A stretch of DNA of 64,000 nt from Streptomyces halobius (lineage in GTDB: Bacteria > Actinomycetota > Actinomycetes > Streptomycetales > Streptomycetaceae), in the NCBI RefSeq assembly GCF_023277745.1, contig NZ_CP086322.1:62001-126000 (forward strand), read 5' to 3'. The position numbers and the translations under genes are program-made. Shown in pieces: positions 25,821-35,654 of the stretch (the stretch's first letter is position 1; each line of letters opens with the position of its first letter). The notes beneath the pieces were generated by a model. The model made no database searches, was not told the DNA's origin, and worked only from the letters and a program-made list of their open reading frames with translations.

Positions 25821-26181
25821 TGACAGCGCCCCGGTGCGGCAGGACGTTCGTGATCCGTCACACCCGCACCGGCATCCAGCTAACGTCGCTTCTCCACCCC
25901 GTGCCAGTCGACGGACCGGGCGGCGCGGCTCTCTGGCGATGGAGATCGTCGGCATCGGCCACGACATTTTCGCTTCCACCAGCTCCGCGGCGGTGCGGCT
26001 GGGCATTGTGCTGGTTAGCCCAGTGGTGACAGCCCGCGAGAAGGAGATGACAGGGAGAATCGTGTTTATACGGAACACCCCATGTCGTCTCTCGTGATGC
26101 TGGCCGCGGTGCTGGCGACGATCGGCTCCGAGGCCGCGCCCGGTCCGGCCAGCGACGAGGCGTACGCCTGGAGGAAGAGCG
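25821..26181. other. no gene recognised
   Basis: 360 bases before the carbonic anhydrase gene. A short frame near 26082-26180 opens MSSLVMLAAVLATIGSEAAP like a signal peptide, but it runs into the next gene without a mature part; it may be a scrap of a secreted protein. Confidence 0.3.
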
Positions 26182-26673
26182 ATGAGTGCCATCGACGACG
26201 TGCTTGAGAAGAACGCTGCATTCGCGGCGGCGTACGAGGACCTCGATCCTCCGCGGCCGCCGAGAAAGCACGTGACCGTCATCGCCTGCATGGATTCTCG
26301 GCTTGACATCTACAAGATGCTCGGCCTCGAAGAGGGGGACGCGCACGTCATCCGGAACGCCGGTGGGGTGGTCACGGAAGACACGATCCGGTCGCTCGTC
26401 ATCTCCCAGCATGTCGGGGGAACGCGAGAGATCATGCTCATGCACAACACTGAGTGCGGGATGCTCACGTTCCAGGATGACGAGCTGAAACGACAGGTGG
26501 AGAGCGAGACAGGGGCTGAGGTGCCGTTCGAGTTCCATGCCTTCAGCGACTTGGAGGAGCAGGTGCGTCGCTCCGTAGCCCGCATCCGGGAAAGCCCGTT
26601 CCTCGTCCACAAGGACGCTGTCCGCGGCTTCGTCTACGAAGTCCGCACCGGCAGGTTGCGCGAGGTCCGGTGA
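26182..26673 (+). CDS. beta-class carbonic anhydrase
   Basis: A 163-aa zinc enzyme for reversible hydration of CO2, starting MSAIDDVLEKNAAFAAAYED with a GAGGAAGAG-like ribosome site upstream. Zinc ligands are C36, H88 and C92, in CMDSR and HNTECGM, with the catalytic Asp-Arg dyad D38/R40. RNAGGVVTEDTIRSL is the conserved active-site strand. The length fits the short plant-type/actinobacterial branch (mycobacterial Rv1284-like). It is monocistronic as far as can be seen. Confidence 0.92.
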   Translation: MSAIDDVLEKNAAFAAAYEDLDPPRPPRKHVTVIACMDSRLDIYKMLGLEEGDAHVIRNAGGVVTEDTIRSLVISQHVGGTREIMLMHNTECGMLTFQDDELKRQVESETGAEVPFEFHAFSDLEEQVRRSVARIRESPFLVHKDAVRGFVYEVRTGRLREVR

Positions 26674-26944
26674 CGGCTTCGACGCTCGGGACCGGCGCCC
26701 AGGCGAGTAGCCGCCCCACCGCAGCAGTGAACACCTACCCGGGATGGCGCGGGCACACCACGCGCTTGCCATGGTCACCCACCCAACGGGGCTCCAAGAC
26801 GACGTCCAGCACCGCACCCCCGACACCACGCGTTCACGCGTCAGCAGGTGCTCTCGCCTCCCGCCGACTTGAGTACAGCCACCAAGCAGTTCATGCCCAT
26901 GCCAATCCCTGGGACCCAGCGCCCCTTATCCGTCGTCTCGACAG

Positions 26945-27252
26945 TCACATCCGGTCAACGACCGCTTGCTGACGGAGGTTCCGAAACGTCCGGCGGACTC
27001 GGGCCGGGGTGAGCCGGCCGGGTGCGGCCGCTTTCTCCCACGGGTGCCGCAGGTCCCGGGCCAGTGGGCGGGCGAGCCTGAGCTGTGTGTATGCGGCGAT
27101 GATCAGCCAGGTCCACCGGTGGCCGCTTCCGGCTCCCGAAGCCGGGGCCGGGTCCAGCCCAGAGTCTGCTTGAACAGCCGGAACGTGCGCTCCAGGTCGA
27201 AGCGCCGCAGGAACGCCTGCCAGGCCCGGTCGACTCCCCCGCTCGTGGCAAA
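26945..27252 (-). pseudogene. transposase C-terminal remnant
   Basis: The minus strand reads VDRAWQAFLRRFDLERTFRL, then FKQTLGWTRPRLR, and after a frame change near 27115 RWTWLIIAAYTQLRLARPLA and GRLTPARVRRTFRNLR. This is the C-terminus of an actinobacterial DDE transposase (IS701/NF041680-like). The upstream two thirds are absent and replaced by a dispersed repeat at 27253. Frameshifted and truncated. Confidence 0.65.
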
Positions 27253-27423
27253 GTCTGCGGCTGGCGGCCCCGTAGGACATGGCATGGCCTGGCTCGTGCG
27301 GCCGGTGCGCATCGCGGGCGGTGCGCCCGCGATGCTGAAGCTCCAGCAGGTCACCGGAGACAACGCCGGCGCCGCGCTCGCCCTACGGGCGTAGAACGCG
27401 TTGTGGGAAATCGAGGACCGTGG
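27253..27423 (+). repeat. dispersed repeat, copy 1
   Basis: About 171 bp, from GTCTGCGGCTGGCGG to GTTGTGGGAAATCGAGG, nearly identical to the reverse complement of 50894-51087. It contains a short frame, MAWLVRPVRIAGGAPAMLKL followed by QQVTGDNAGAALALRA and a stop. The other copy has an internal 23-bp tandem duplication at the QQVT codons, which destroys this frame. It may be the end of an insertion element or a small conserved leader; it directly abuts transposase DNA here. Confidence 0.75.
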
Positions 27424-27600
27424 CCTGCGTTGCAGCTGCTCAAGGACGACTGGGGGCTGCTCCCGCACGCCGTTCACGAACTGATGCGCCGGTGCGGGTC
27501 GGTCCAGATGACCCAACTGCGGTACACCGCCGAGAACGTGGAGCCGGCCGGCACCCGGATCCACCAGGGCGAGGCCGTCCAGCCCGTCCCTACGGCCTAG
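27424..27600 (+). pseudogene. cytochrome P450 fragment
   Basis: The frame ending at 27600 reads LQLLKDDWGLLPHAVHELMR, then RCGSVQMTQLRYTAENVEPA and GTRIHQGEAVQPV. This is the region before the heme-binding loop of bacterial P450s (VEELLR...R-x-A-x-EDVE-x-G--I--GE-V). The oxygen-binding helix, the ExxR motif and the heme Cys are absent. A deletion remnant. Confidence 0.55.
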
Positions 27601-28170
27601 GCACGATGCGAGCACCCCCTGCTCACCCCTCGTATGCACGGTGCGCGCCTCGGCCCACAGAGGACGTTTCTCGGTTGATGTCGTTTCCGTGGTTGGCGCT
27701 GGGTGAGGGTCGCGGAACTGCGGGGCGCTGACCACGGCGCCCGGTCCATCGGACTCGACGGGATGCACGTGGAGAAGCCCGGCGAGGTGCAGACGGCATG
27801 GGCGCAAGGCCTTCGATGCCGACCGGTCCCCGCCATGATCCGGCAAGGCTTCACGGCGAGTCCAGGAAATGCCCCCCAGGCACCGGCACCGAGAGGACCG
27901 CCCAGGCGCACCCAGGAGAACGGGCAGGCGCATGGCATCCGTGTCTTCAAGCGGGCAGGGGCCGTGGTGGACGGCTCTCTGCCGTGTAACGCGACCATCA
28001 TGGTGCTGGTGACCGTCCGTTCGGAAACCAGGACAGGCCTCGGCTACGGCTACGGCGCGTCCATCGCCGCCCAGGCTCATGCGAAACCGCGGCCCAGCTC
28101 TACAGCAATCGCCGAAGCCCATGACGGAACACCGGACAGCGGACAGCGGACAGCCCAGGAAGGACGTTTC
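27601..28170. other. no gene recognised
   Basis: 570 bases of degraded-looking DNA before the SDR gene. The plus frame is open throughout, but the translation has no family resemblance. A direct repeat GGACAGCGGACAG occurs at about 28135-28153, just upstream of the SDR ribosome site (GGAAGGA). Confidence 0.35.
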
Positions 28171-29313
28171 ATGAGCCAGACGGTAGTGATCACCGGCGCC
28201 AGTGCCGGCATCGGCCGTGCGACAGCCCGCCTGTTCGCCCGCCGGGCGGCGAACATCGCGCTACTCGCCCGCGGTCAGGCCGGCCTCGACGCTGTCGCAG
28301 CCGAAGTCGAGGACCTGGGCGGCAGAGCGCTGTGTCTGCCCACGGACATGGCGGAGCACGAACAGGTCGACGCCGCTGCTCAGCAGGCAGCGGAAGCCTT
28401 CGGGCACATCGACGTATGGATCAATGTGGCATTCACCTCGGTGCTCGCGCCTTTCACCGAGATCGCACCAGCCGAGTACCAGCGCGTCACCGACGTCACG
28501 TACTCGGGGGTCGTCCACGGCACGCGATCCGCGTTGCAGCGGATGCTGCCTCGGGACGCCGGCACGATCGTCCAGGTCGGTTCGGCCCTGGGCTTCCGTT
28601 CCATCCCTCTGCAGTCGGCCTACTGCGGCGCGAAGCACGCCGTCAACGGCTTCACCTCCAGCGTCCGCACCGAACTCCTCCACCGGCACAGTCGTGTGAA
28701 CATCACCATGGTGCAGCTGCCGGCCGTCAACACGCCGCAGTTCTCCTGGGTCCTGTCCCGACTGCCGAACCAGCCCCGACCGGTACCGCCCGTCTACCAG
28801 CCCGAAGTGGCCGCCCGCGCCGTCGTCCATGCGGCGGACCACCCGCGCCGCAAGCAGTACTACGTCGGCGCATCCACCGTGGCGACCATCCTGGCCAACA
28901 GAGCGGCACCGGCGTTCCTCGACCGCTACCTCGCACGCACCGGGTTCACCTCACAACAGACACCCGACAAAGCGCCGACCGACCGGCCGAGCAACCTCTG
29001 GCAACCGGTGGACGGCAGCGACGGACACGACCACGGAGCCCACGGCATCTTCGACGAAAGCGCCCACGCCCATTCCCCACAGGCAGCAGCCGCCCGCCAC
29101 CCTGCCGTCGCAGCCGCATTGGCCGGCACCGGAGCCGCCTTGGCGGCATTGCTCTGCAGGCGGAACCGCCGCTCGCCCGCCGGGCCGTCGGAATCCGTGT
29201 CGCTCCGCTCATTGCTGGGGCGCAATCACGGTCACCGGTGCGCCAGAAGCAACGGGTCACCGACACGGCCAGCAGGTAGAGGTGTCGGGTGGCCACCGCC
29301 CGGTGTCTTTTGA
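28171..29313 (+). CDS. SDR-family oxidoreductase
   Basis: An NAD(P)-dependent short-chain dehydrogenase/reductase with start ATG 28171 ([20 protein letters not shown]). Residues 8-15, TGASAGIG, are the nucleotide-binding loop; S138, Y151 and K155 in the SALGF and SAYCGAKHA region form the catalytic set. The usual NNAG motif is degenerate (INVAF). After residue 250 there is a C-terminal extension with LWQPVDG, a His-rich stretch and a hydrophobic [14 protein letters not shown] segment, as in a Streptomyces SDR subgroup. The last 30 or so residues (from about 29220) are translated from an abutting transposase remnant, so the natural C-terminus was probably replaced. The substrate is unknown. 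Confidence 0.85.
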   Translation: MSQTVVITGASAGIGRATARLFARRAANIALLARGQAGLDAVAAEVEDLGGRALCLPTDMAEHEQVDAAAQQAAEAFGHIDVWINVAFTSVLAPFTEIAPAEYQRVTDVTYSGVVHGTRSALQRMLPRDAGTIVQVGSALGFRSIPLQSAYCGAKHAVNGFTSSVRTELLHRHSRVNITMVQLPAVNTPQFSWVLSRLPNQPRPVPPVYQPEVAARAVVHAADHPRRKQYYVGASTVATILANRAAPAFLDRYLARTGFTSQQTPDKAPTDRPSNLWQPVDGSDGHDHGAHGIFDESAHAHSPQAAAARHPAVAAALAGTGAALAALLCRRNRRSPAGPSESVSLRSLLGRNHGHRCARSNGSPTRPAGRGVGWPPPGVF

Positions 29314-29780
29314 GGCGGTTGATTCCGCACTCGACTGCGTGGCGCTCGCGGTAGTCGGTCTTGTCGAACTTCGGCGGACGGCCGCCACAGGCACCGCACC
29401 TGAGGCGGTTGCGTGCCTGGTCCGCCTTCTCTGGGATGGTGGCTTTGATGCCGCGTCTTTTGATGCCGCGTCTTCGGAGGTAGGCGCGGTTGGCGCGGGA
29501 GCTGTACGCCTTGTCACCACGGACCTGCCGGGCTTGGTGCGTGGGCGCCCCGGCCCGGTGCGGGGGACGCGGATGCGGGCCAGGACGAGCTGGAACTGCG
29601 CGCTGTCGTGCCAGTGGCCGGGCGTGACCACAAGGGACAGGGGTTTGTGTCCCCGCTCGACGGCCAGGTGGAGTGTGGTGGTCAGCCCGCCGCGTGAGCG
29701 TCCGAGTCCGTGATCGGCGGGCTCGGTGGCGATGCCGCCGGGCGGTTCCTTCTGCAGGTCCCCGAGGCTGCTATATCGCG
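29230..29780 (-). pseudogene. IS5-family transposase C-terminal remnant
   Basis: The minus strand reads [40 protein letters not shown] and [20 protein letters not shown], the C-terminal half of an IS5-type DDE transposase. Frame changes after about 29560 lose the K-AYSS block but the end of the gene can be traced as [17 protein letters not shown] near 29280. The 5' part is missing at 29780, where an IS110 element starts, and it is not found on the far side of that element. It differs from the IS5 copy at 3101. Confidence 0.7.
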
Positions 29781-30857
29781 TCAAGCCGCTTGAGCGAGAT
29801 TCTCGGAGTTCTCCCCAGCGTCTCGGTTGGAGCGTTCGAGGATCTTGAAAAGGTGGCGACAGATCGCTCGCTTGAGGCAGCGTTGCGCGTCGCGGGAGGT
29901 CTTGCCCTCGGAGATTCTGCGGGCGACGTACGCCTTCGTAACTGGGTCGAGCCGCATCCGGATCAGCGAGATGGTGTGCAGGGCCCGGTTGAGCTGTCTA
30001 TCGCCGCTGCGGTTGAGGCGGTGACGGTTGGTCAGCCCGGAGGAGGCGGGAATCGGCGAGACGCCGGCGAAGGACGCGAAGGCAGCCTCGGACCGGAACC
30101 GACCGGGATGGGACCAGCTGACCAGGATCTGCGTGGCGGTGATCGGCCCGACGCCGAGCAGGTCCAGGAGCTCGGGCGCCACCTCGCGGACCAGGGCGAG
30201 CATCTCGTCCTCGAGCTCCTTGGCCTCGGCCTGCAGGGCCTGGATCCGCTGGGCAGTGGAGCGCAGGGCCCGTACGGTCATGCGGTGCTCGATGTCCTGG
30301 GCCGGCCGGTCCCGGAGCTGGGCGCAACGGGCTATCTGGACCGGACGCTTGAGCTTCCGCAGCTCGGCGCGGAGGTCGTCCGGCGCGGACACGATCAGCG
30401 ACTTGAGCTGGTTGATCGCGGCGGTGGAGGCGAGGACGGCTCCATGGCGGGTGGAGAGCAGGACACGCAGGGCTTCCCGCTCGCCGCGGAGCCGGGGCTG
30501 GATCAGGTGCTCACTGGACAGGGCTTCCTTGGCTGCGCGGATCGCGTCGATCATGTCGGTCTTGCGGCCGCCACGGACGGAGGGGCGCTTGGGCCGACAG
30601 ACTTCCACGACGTGCTCACCGGCCTGGTCGAGGAAGGCGGCCAGGCCGGCACCGTAGCTGCCGATGCCTTCCAGGGCCCAGCTGCGACGGCCGGGGATGT
30701 GGGTGCGGGCGAAGTCCAGCAAGCGCCGGTATCCGCAGGCGTTGGCAGGGGCATCGCTGCTGGCCAGTACGGCACCGATGGGGCTGACGGCGGCTGCGGC
30801 GAGGGTGTCGCGGTGGGTGTCGACGCCGATGACGCCGTCTACCTGTTCTGCGAGCAT
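29781..30857 (-). CDS. IS110-family transposase
   Basis: An intact DEDD recombinase of about 358 aa. The preferred start is ATG 30857 (MLAEQVDGVIGVDTHRDTLA); the frame opens at 30923. The first acidic residue is in GVDTHRD, and RGGRKTDMIDAIRAAKEAL is the second block. The C-terminal domain shows LLGVGPITATQILVSW and SPIPASSGLTNRHRLNRSGD with the conserved serine. It is divergent from another IS110 gene at 31373. Its downstream end is fused to an IS5 remnant, presumably the insertion target. Confidence 0.88.
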   Translation of the reverse strand: MLAEQVDGVIGVDTHRDTLAAAAVSPIGAVLASSDAPANACGYRRLLDFARTHIPGRRSWALEGIGSYGAGLAAFLDQAGEHVVEVCRPKRPSVRGGRKTDMIDAIRAAKEALSSEHLIQPRLRGEREALRVLLSTRHGAVLASTAAINQLKSLIVSAPDDLRAELRKLKRPVQIARCAQLRDRPAQDIEHRMTVRALRSTAQRIQALQAEAKELEDEMLALVREVAPELLDLLGVGPITATQILVSWSHPGRFRSEAAFASFAGVSPIPASSGLTNRHRLNRSGDRQLNRALHTISLIRMRLDPVTKAYVARRISEGKTSRDAQRCLKRAICRHLFKILERSNRDAGENSENLAQAA

Positions 30858-31372
30858 GGTCACGCGGTTGCTCTCCTTCTTGGACGGGACGACCGTGGTC
30901 GGCGTCGGCCTGGGTGGAGTCACCGCGTGGCAGAACTGTGATGAGTCACGTCGAGATGGCGGACAAGCTGCTGATCAAGCCAACGTGGTGGGCCAGGTCG
31001 ACGTCGACGTCCGGCAGACATCTCGGGGGCACGACAAGCCCTGACGAGCCGTCAGTTACCTTGCGAGTCATGCCGGAACGTCGACGCCGATCCTGGCAGC
31101 AGCCCAACCCGGGCCGCAGCCCCACTCTCACAGTTACCTTCTTCGTGGCCCCGCAACGGGGCTCCCGGCCTCCGATCCCGGCATGACTTGGATCCCCAGT
31201 CGATGATGATCGAAAAGGTGGTGTCACCGGGCATCGGAGGCATTGGCAGACCGCTGATAGGGGCATGACCGCCGATCCCGGACCGGGTGAGGCAGTCTCT
31301 TCGTAACGTGGATGCCGGCACGCTGATGCCGCAGGTGAGGCCGGGGAGAGCACAGACATTGCGGAGAGGCAC
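30858..31372. other. non-coding region holding the left ends of two divergent IS110 elements
   Basis: 515 bases between two IS110 transposase genes that point away from each other. No credible protein. A short hairpin, GCCCCGCAACGGGGC, occurs near 31149-31163. In IS110-group elements the flank upstream of the transposase encodes the bridge RNA, so two such RNAs could lie here, but no internal loops were resolved by eye. Confidence 0.45.
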
Positions 31373-32576
31373 GTGATCGACACCGGCGACATCGACGTCT
31401 ATCTCGGTCTGGAACGTCGGCAAGGGCGAACACCACGCCACCGCCATGACCCCGGCGGGCAAGCGGGTCTTCGACAAACGCCTGCCGAACACCGAGCCGA
31501 AGCTTCGCGAGCTCTTCGACAAGCTGCACGCCAAGCACGGAACCGTGCTGGTGGTGGTCGACCAGCCCGCCTCGATCGGCGTGCTTCCGCTCGCCGTGGC
31601 CCGGGAAGCGGGCTGCCGCATCGCCTACCTGCCCGGACTGGCGATGCGCCGGATCGCTGACCTCTACGCCGGCGAATCGAAGACCGACGCCCGCGACGCC
31701 GCGATCATCGCGGACGCCGCCCGCGCGATGCCGCACACCCTGCGGAGTCTGGCCCCGTCCGACGAGACCGTCGCCGAACTGAAGATGATCGCCGGCTTCG
31801 ACGACGACCTCGCCGGTGAGGTGACCAGGATCAAGAACCGGCTGCGCGGCCTGCTCACCCAGGTCCACCCATCCCTGGAGCGGGTCCTGGGCCCACGGCT
31901 GGACCATCCGGCCGTCCTCGCACTGCTCGAACGCTTCGGCTCACCAAGCCAGTTGAGGAAAGCCGGTCGGCGACGACTGGTGGCACTGCTGCGGCCGAAA
32001 GCGCCGAGGATGGCCGAGCGTCTGGTCGAGGACATCTTCGCCGCCCTGGACGAACAGACCGTCGTCGTGCCGGGCACCGACGCCGCCGCGCTCATCATCC
32101 CGAGCCTCGCCTCCTCGCTCAGCGCGATACTTGACCAACGCAAGGCCCTGGCCGCCCGCATCGAGGAACTGCTGGAGGCTCACCCTCTTTCCCCGGTCCT
32201 GACCTCCATGCCCGGCGTCGGGGTCAGGACCGCAGCCCGCATCCTCATCGACGTCGGCGACGCCACAGCCTTCCCGACCGCCGCCCACCTGGCCGCCTAC
32301 GCGGGCCTGGCACCGGTCACCAGAAGCTCCGGCTCCTCCATCCGCGGCGAACACCCCTCCCGGCGGGGTAACAAGCAGCTCAAACGGGCCTTCTACCTCG
32401 CGGCGTTCGCCTCGCTGTCCCAGCCGGAATCACGCGCCTACTACGACAAGAAACGCCGGGAAGGAAAGCACCACGTCACGGCGATCGTCTGCCTCGCCCG
32501 ACGCCGGATCGACGTCCTGTTCGCCATGCTCCGCGACGGCACCTTCTACCAGCCCCCGACGGCTGCTGCAGCTTGA
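31373..32576 (+). pseudogene. IS110-family transposase with one-base insertion at the catalytic site
   Basis: GTG 31373 begins VIDTGDIDVYLGL, the usual start of this subgroup, which should continue LGLDVGKGEHHATAM. Position 31411-31420 reads GGAACGTCGG, with one extra A, so the frame changes to ERRQGRT and stops later. From 31446 the original frame is uninterrupted (MTPAGKRVFDKRLPNTEPKL) through ESKTDARDAAIIADAARAM, LTSMPGVGVRTAARILI and PVTRSSGSSIRGEHPSRRG to the stop at 32576. The insertion removes the first acidic catalytic residue from the main frame. Unless an internal start gives a partial protein, the gene is inactive. Confidence 0.85.
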
Positions 32577-32699
32577 CGAAGACCATAGGGGCACCTTTTT
32601 CGCTACCCCGGCGGCGTGAAGCCGCCGCTCGCCCTCGGCATCAGCTTCAGCGGCACGTCGCCACAGATCGACCCACTCCTGTGTTCGCGGGCTCGGCAT

Positions 32700-32990
32700 T
32701 CCGCCTGGTGGTATTCCCGCAAATGGTCTGCGCGGGCAGGTGCACGCCGCATGCGGAACGGGAAAACCATCATCGCCGCCGCCTCGGCAAAGCGGATTGC
32801 GCCCAAGGGACGCCTTCTCGTTCTGGTGCCGACGCTGGACCTCCTCATTCAGACAGTGCAGGCATGGCACGCGGCCGGCCACAAAGGGCCGGCGGTCGCG
32901 GTGTTGCGTGTTCCTCAGGAGCCGCTCATGGGCGGAGTGGCATGCGTGATTCACCCGGTTGGCGGTGTGCAGCAGGCGTATGTGCCCTGA
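32700..32990 (+). pseudogene. DEAD/DEAH-type helicase fragment
   Basis: Two frames combine to VHAACGTGK and then TIIAAASAKRIAPKGRLLVL followed by VPTLDLLIQTVQAWHAAGHK. This is motif I (GTGKT, Walker A) and motif Ia of an SF2 helicase like the helicase-associated-domain proteins common near Streptomyces chromosome ends. The frame break falls inside the Walker A codons, where one A is missing from the run at about 32761-32766. Nothing of motif II onward remains. Confidence 0.6.
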
Positions 32991-33038
32991 AGGGGTGACG
33001 TTGGGATTGTCTGCAGACCTACGTCCGAGGAGTATTTC

Positions 33039-33257
33039 GTGATCATCAATAAGCTGCACAAGGCGGGTTTGCGCAGTGACCACGCCTACACGGCCGCTGT
33101 TGTCTCGATCGGTCTGTCGCTCCTGGCATGGACGGCATCGGTCAAGGGAGAGTCGGCTGGCACGGATCGCGCCGACCGGTGGGGGATCTTCGTCGGTGAG
33201 TGGGCGCCCACGTTCTTCGGCCTGGGGCTTGCGCTGGCGCGGTACGAGAAGGACTGA
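33039..33257 (+). CDS. small predicted membrane protein
   Basis: 72 aa from GTG 33039 with GAGGAG 7-12 bases upstream. It has an N-terminal amphipathic part (INKLHKAGLRSDHAYTA), a hydrophobic helix VVSIGLSLLAWTAS at about residues 21-34, and a second WAPTFFGLGLALARY near the C-terminus. No family is recognised. It is followed by a hairpin terminator and then by an IS110 element. Confidence 0.55.
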   Translation: MIINKLHKAGLRSDHAYTAAVVSIGLSLLAWTASVKGESAGTDRADRWGIFVGEWAPTFFGLGLALARYEKD

Positions 33258-33275
33258 CGAGGCGGTCCCTCGTTC

Positions 33276-33310
33276 ACCCGTGGGGTCGGCCGGTGGTCGG
33301 CCCCACGGGT
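33276..33310. terminator. hairpin after the small membrane protein gene
   Basis: ACCCGTGGGG (33276-33285) pairs with CCCCACGGGT (33301-33310), with a GC-rich 15-nt loop that can pair further. Confidence 0.65.
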
Positions 33311-33337
33311 GTGTCAGACACCCCATGTCGTTGAAGG

Positions 33338-34564
33338 TCAAGCGGCATGGGGTTGGGCGTGGTGCGACCATGCGGTCGCTTCGTCGTAGCGGGTTCGTGT
33401 TTTGAGGCAGCCGTGGAGGATGCCGACGAGGCGGTTGCCGACCTGTCGCAGGGCCGGGTTGTAGTCGATGTCACGGGCGCGTTGTTTGTCGTAGTAGCGG
33501 CGGGCGCCGGGGGACGCCCGCAGGGCGCAGAACGCCTGGCGCTGGAGGGCATCGGCGAGACGGTTGTTGCGGACGTATCGGGCCTGGACGGTGCGGCTCT
33601 TGCCAGAGGCCCGGGTGACGGGGCTGGTCCCGGCATAGTTCTTGCGTGCCTTCGCGGAGGCGTAACGGGTGGGATCATCTCCGAACTCGGCGAGCACCCG
33701 GGCCCCGGTGATCTCCCCGATGCCGGGCATCGAGAGGTAGATCTCAGCGTCCGGGTGCGCGAGAAAATGCGCCTTCACCTGCTCTTCCATCCCGGTGATC
33801 TGCTCGTTCAGCGCGATGATCAGCCGCGCGTGAGCGGTCACGGCTGCCGCGTAGGCTGCGGTGACCTGCCCGGGCAGGGCGAGCTGTCGCTCGCGGAGCG
33901 CGGCCTGGATGGTGGCCGCCTTCGCGTCGCGGTTGCGTCGGCGATGCCGGGCCAGGACGGCCGTGACCTGAGTGCGGGTCAGCTTCGCCGCCGTGGCCGA
34001 CGTGGGCGCCTTGATCAGCAGTTCCATGGCGTCGGAGCTGGTCAGAGTCAGGTCGGCGTAGGCGGTCAGGGCGGCGGGAAAGTACTCGCGCAGCGTGCTG
34101 CGTAGCCGCTGGAAGGTGCGGGTTCGTTCCCAGATCAGGGTCTGGTGGGCGCGGGCGACGACCTTGACGGCCTGGGCCTGGCCGCTGTCTCCGGCCACCG
34201 GCCGCAGCTGGTCGCGGTCGATGCGGACCATGTCGGCGAGCGCGTGCGCGTCACCCTTGTCGCTCTTGGCCCCCGAGGAGGCGTACCGCTCCTTGAACCG
34301 GGCCACCTGCCGGGGATTGATCGCGTAGACCTGGTAGCCGGAGGCAACCAGGGCCTGGACCCACGAGCCCCGGTCGGTCTCGATCCCGACGACCACCTCC
34401 CCAGGATCCAGCTCACCGCCGTGACGGGCGATGAGTTCGTGGAGCCTGGCGATGCCGGCGACTCCTTCGGGCAGGTTCGCGGTGGCCAGCTTGCGGCCGG
34501 CCTCGTCCTGGAGCTCGACGTCGTGGTGGTCTTCGGCCCAGTCGTCACCGATCAGCAGCAACAA
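33338..34564 (-). CDS. IS110-family transposase
   Basis: An intact 408-aa DEDD recombinase, the fourth IS110-type transposase in the window and from another subgroup. It starts MLLLIGDDWAEDHHDVELQD, with the catalytic GDDWAEDHH block. The second acidic block is SGAKSDKGDAHALADMVRID. The C-terminal domain reads LSMPGIGEITGARVLAEFGD and TSPVTRASGKSRTVQARYVR with the conserved serine. A CCCCATG/CATGGGG dyad at about 33321-33354 spans the stop codon and may mark the right end. The upstream end lies somewhere beyond 34565. Confidence 0.9.
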   Translation of the reverse strand: MLLLIGDDWAEDHHDVELQDEAGRKLATANLPEGVAGIARLHELIARHGGELDPGEVVVGIETDRGSWVQALVASGYQVYAINPRQVARFKERYASSGAKSDKGDAHALADMVRIDRDQLRPVAGDSGQAQAVKVVARAHQTLIWERTRTFQRLRSTLREYFPAALTAYADLTLTSSDAMELLIKAPTSATAAKLTRTQVTAVLARHRRRNRDAKAATIQAALRERQLALPGQVTAAYAAAVTAHARLIIALNEQITGMEEQVKAHFLAHPDAEIYLSMPGIGEITGARVLAEFGDDPTRYASAKARKNYAGTSPVTRASGKSRTVQARYVRNNRLADALQRQAFCALRASPGARRYYDKQRARDIDYNPALRQVGNRLVGILHGCLKTRTRYDEATAWSHHAQPHAA

Positions 34565-35369
34565 ACCCTCCCCAAGTGTGTTCTCGTTGCGCGTCGTAGC
34601 CTGCGGAAGGCACGGCGCGCGGCCTAATGGATCCAGTGCTCACGCCCCGCGGGGCGGGCACGCCACCCCATCAGCGGTCTGGCCTCCCGGCCACCAGCAG
34701 GGGCACGGTCTGACACCAGAACTCGACTGCTTCCGGCGGCGATAGTGCTCACCTGCTGGCGGCTACGGAACCGAGCATTCCCCGGCCCCGTAGCTCCCAT
34801 TAGGCGGCGGGCGTGGCGGCGTCGGCCGCTATGCCGCGGGCCGAGGCAGACCCGAGCGGACGGGTGGGGATGCGTCTTCGGCGGCTGCCGTCCAGCCGGG
34901 TACGAATGCCACCCTCGCGAACGTTGGCCTTCCCGGCACGTGTACGGCCAGGCCCGCCGTGAAGTGACCGCACCCCATACTGGCCGTCCATTCACATTCG
35001 ACACGTCACAGGGTCTTCAGTCTCTGCCACCTGTCACCGCGAAAGCACTGGTCAGGAGCTCGTTCATGCTCGGCAGGGACTGAAGGGACTCAACTTCGGA
35101 ATGAGGTCGAGCTCTTTGCCACAGTGGCGGCTTCAGGACTTCGGAAGCGTTATGCCCCTCTCGCGCATGGCGTCGGAGGCCGGCCCGCCTTCGGAGCGTT
35201 CGGTCTTGTAGCCCTTGGTACCCGGGGCCAGGGTGCGCGGGGCGATCGCTTCGGACGGGGCCCCGGTGGCGTAGATGCCGTCGGGTTCGGAGTCGCGGTC
35301 GTGGGGGGCGAGCCAGAAGACTCGCCGCAGGTGGGTGCCGGAGGCGCGGGAGGCTTTCATGTCCTGGCG
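34565..35369. other. non-coding; includes upstream end of the IS110 element
   Basis: About 800 bases with no credible gene. The first 200 or so bases should be the IS110 left end and possible bridge-RNA locus. Beyond 35080 short shadow frames only. Confidence 0.4.
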
Positions 35370-35580
35370 GACCTTCGCCGCGGCCCTCGCCGACCCGCAG
35401 CGGCCCCTGGCCGGGCTGAGCCCGGACTGGTGGGCCATCGGGCACTCCACCGCGACGACGGCCGTCGCCCTCCAGCAGGACGGCACGCTCCTCGCCGACC
35501 GGCCCGACTCCCCGTCCCTCGCGGTCCTGCGCGACCGGCTCACCGCCTGGGACCGCCGTGTGGGATTGCGGCAGGCGAGC
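35370..35580 (+). pseudogene. unassigned C-terminal coding scrap
   Basis: The frame reads AGLSPDWWAIGHSTATTAVA, then LQQDGTLLADRPDSPSLAVL and RDRLTAWDRRVG. It has the texture of real protein, like the C-terminal domain of Streptomyces FxLD-type methyltransferases, but that assignment is uncertain. It shifts frame after about 35575 and stops. No N-terminal domain lies upstream. Confidence 0.35.
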
Positions 35581-35618
35581 CCGATGGCCGCCACCGCCGG
35601 GCCGACGGAGAAAGGATG

Positions 35619-35648
35619 TTGACATAGATATGAACACATACCTACAGT
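35619..35648 (+). promoter_or_regulatory. sigma-70-type promoter for a leaderless MarR mRNA
   Basis: TTGACA (35619-35624) and TACAGT (35643-35648) are separated by 18 bp. The GTG start codon of the MarR gene is seven bases after the -10 box, where transcription would begin, and there is no ribosome-binding site. This predicts a leaderless transcript. An imperfect dyad (TGTTGACAT ... ATGAACA) overlaps the -35 and spacer and could be the autoregulatory MarR site. Confidence 0.6.
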
Positions 35649-35654
35649 GTTTGC

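Noticed and set aside
29313..30941. Plus-strand 422-codon frame opposite the IS110 gene
   Set aside because: Antisense shadow of the DEDD transposase.
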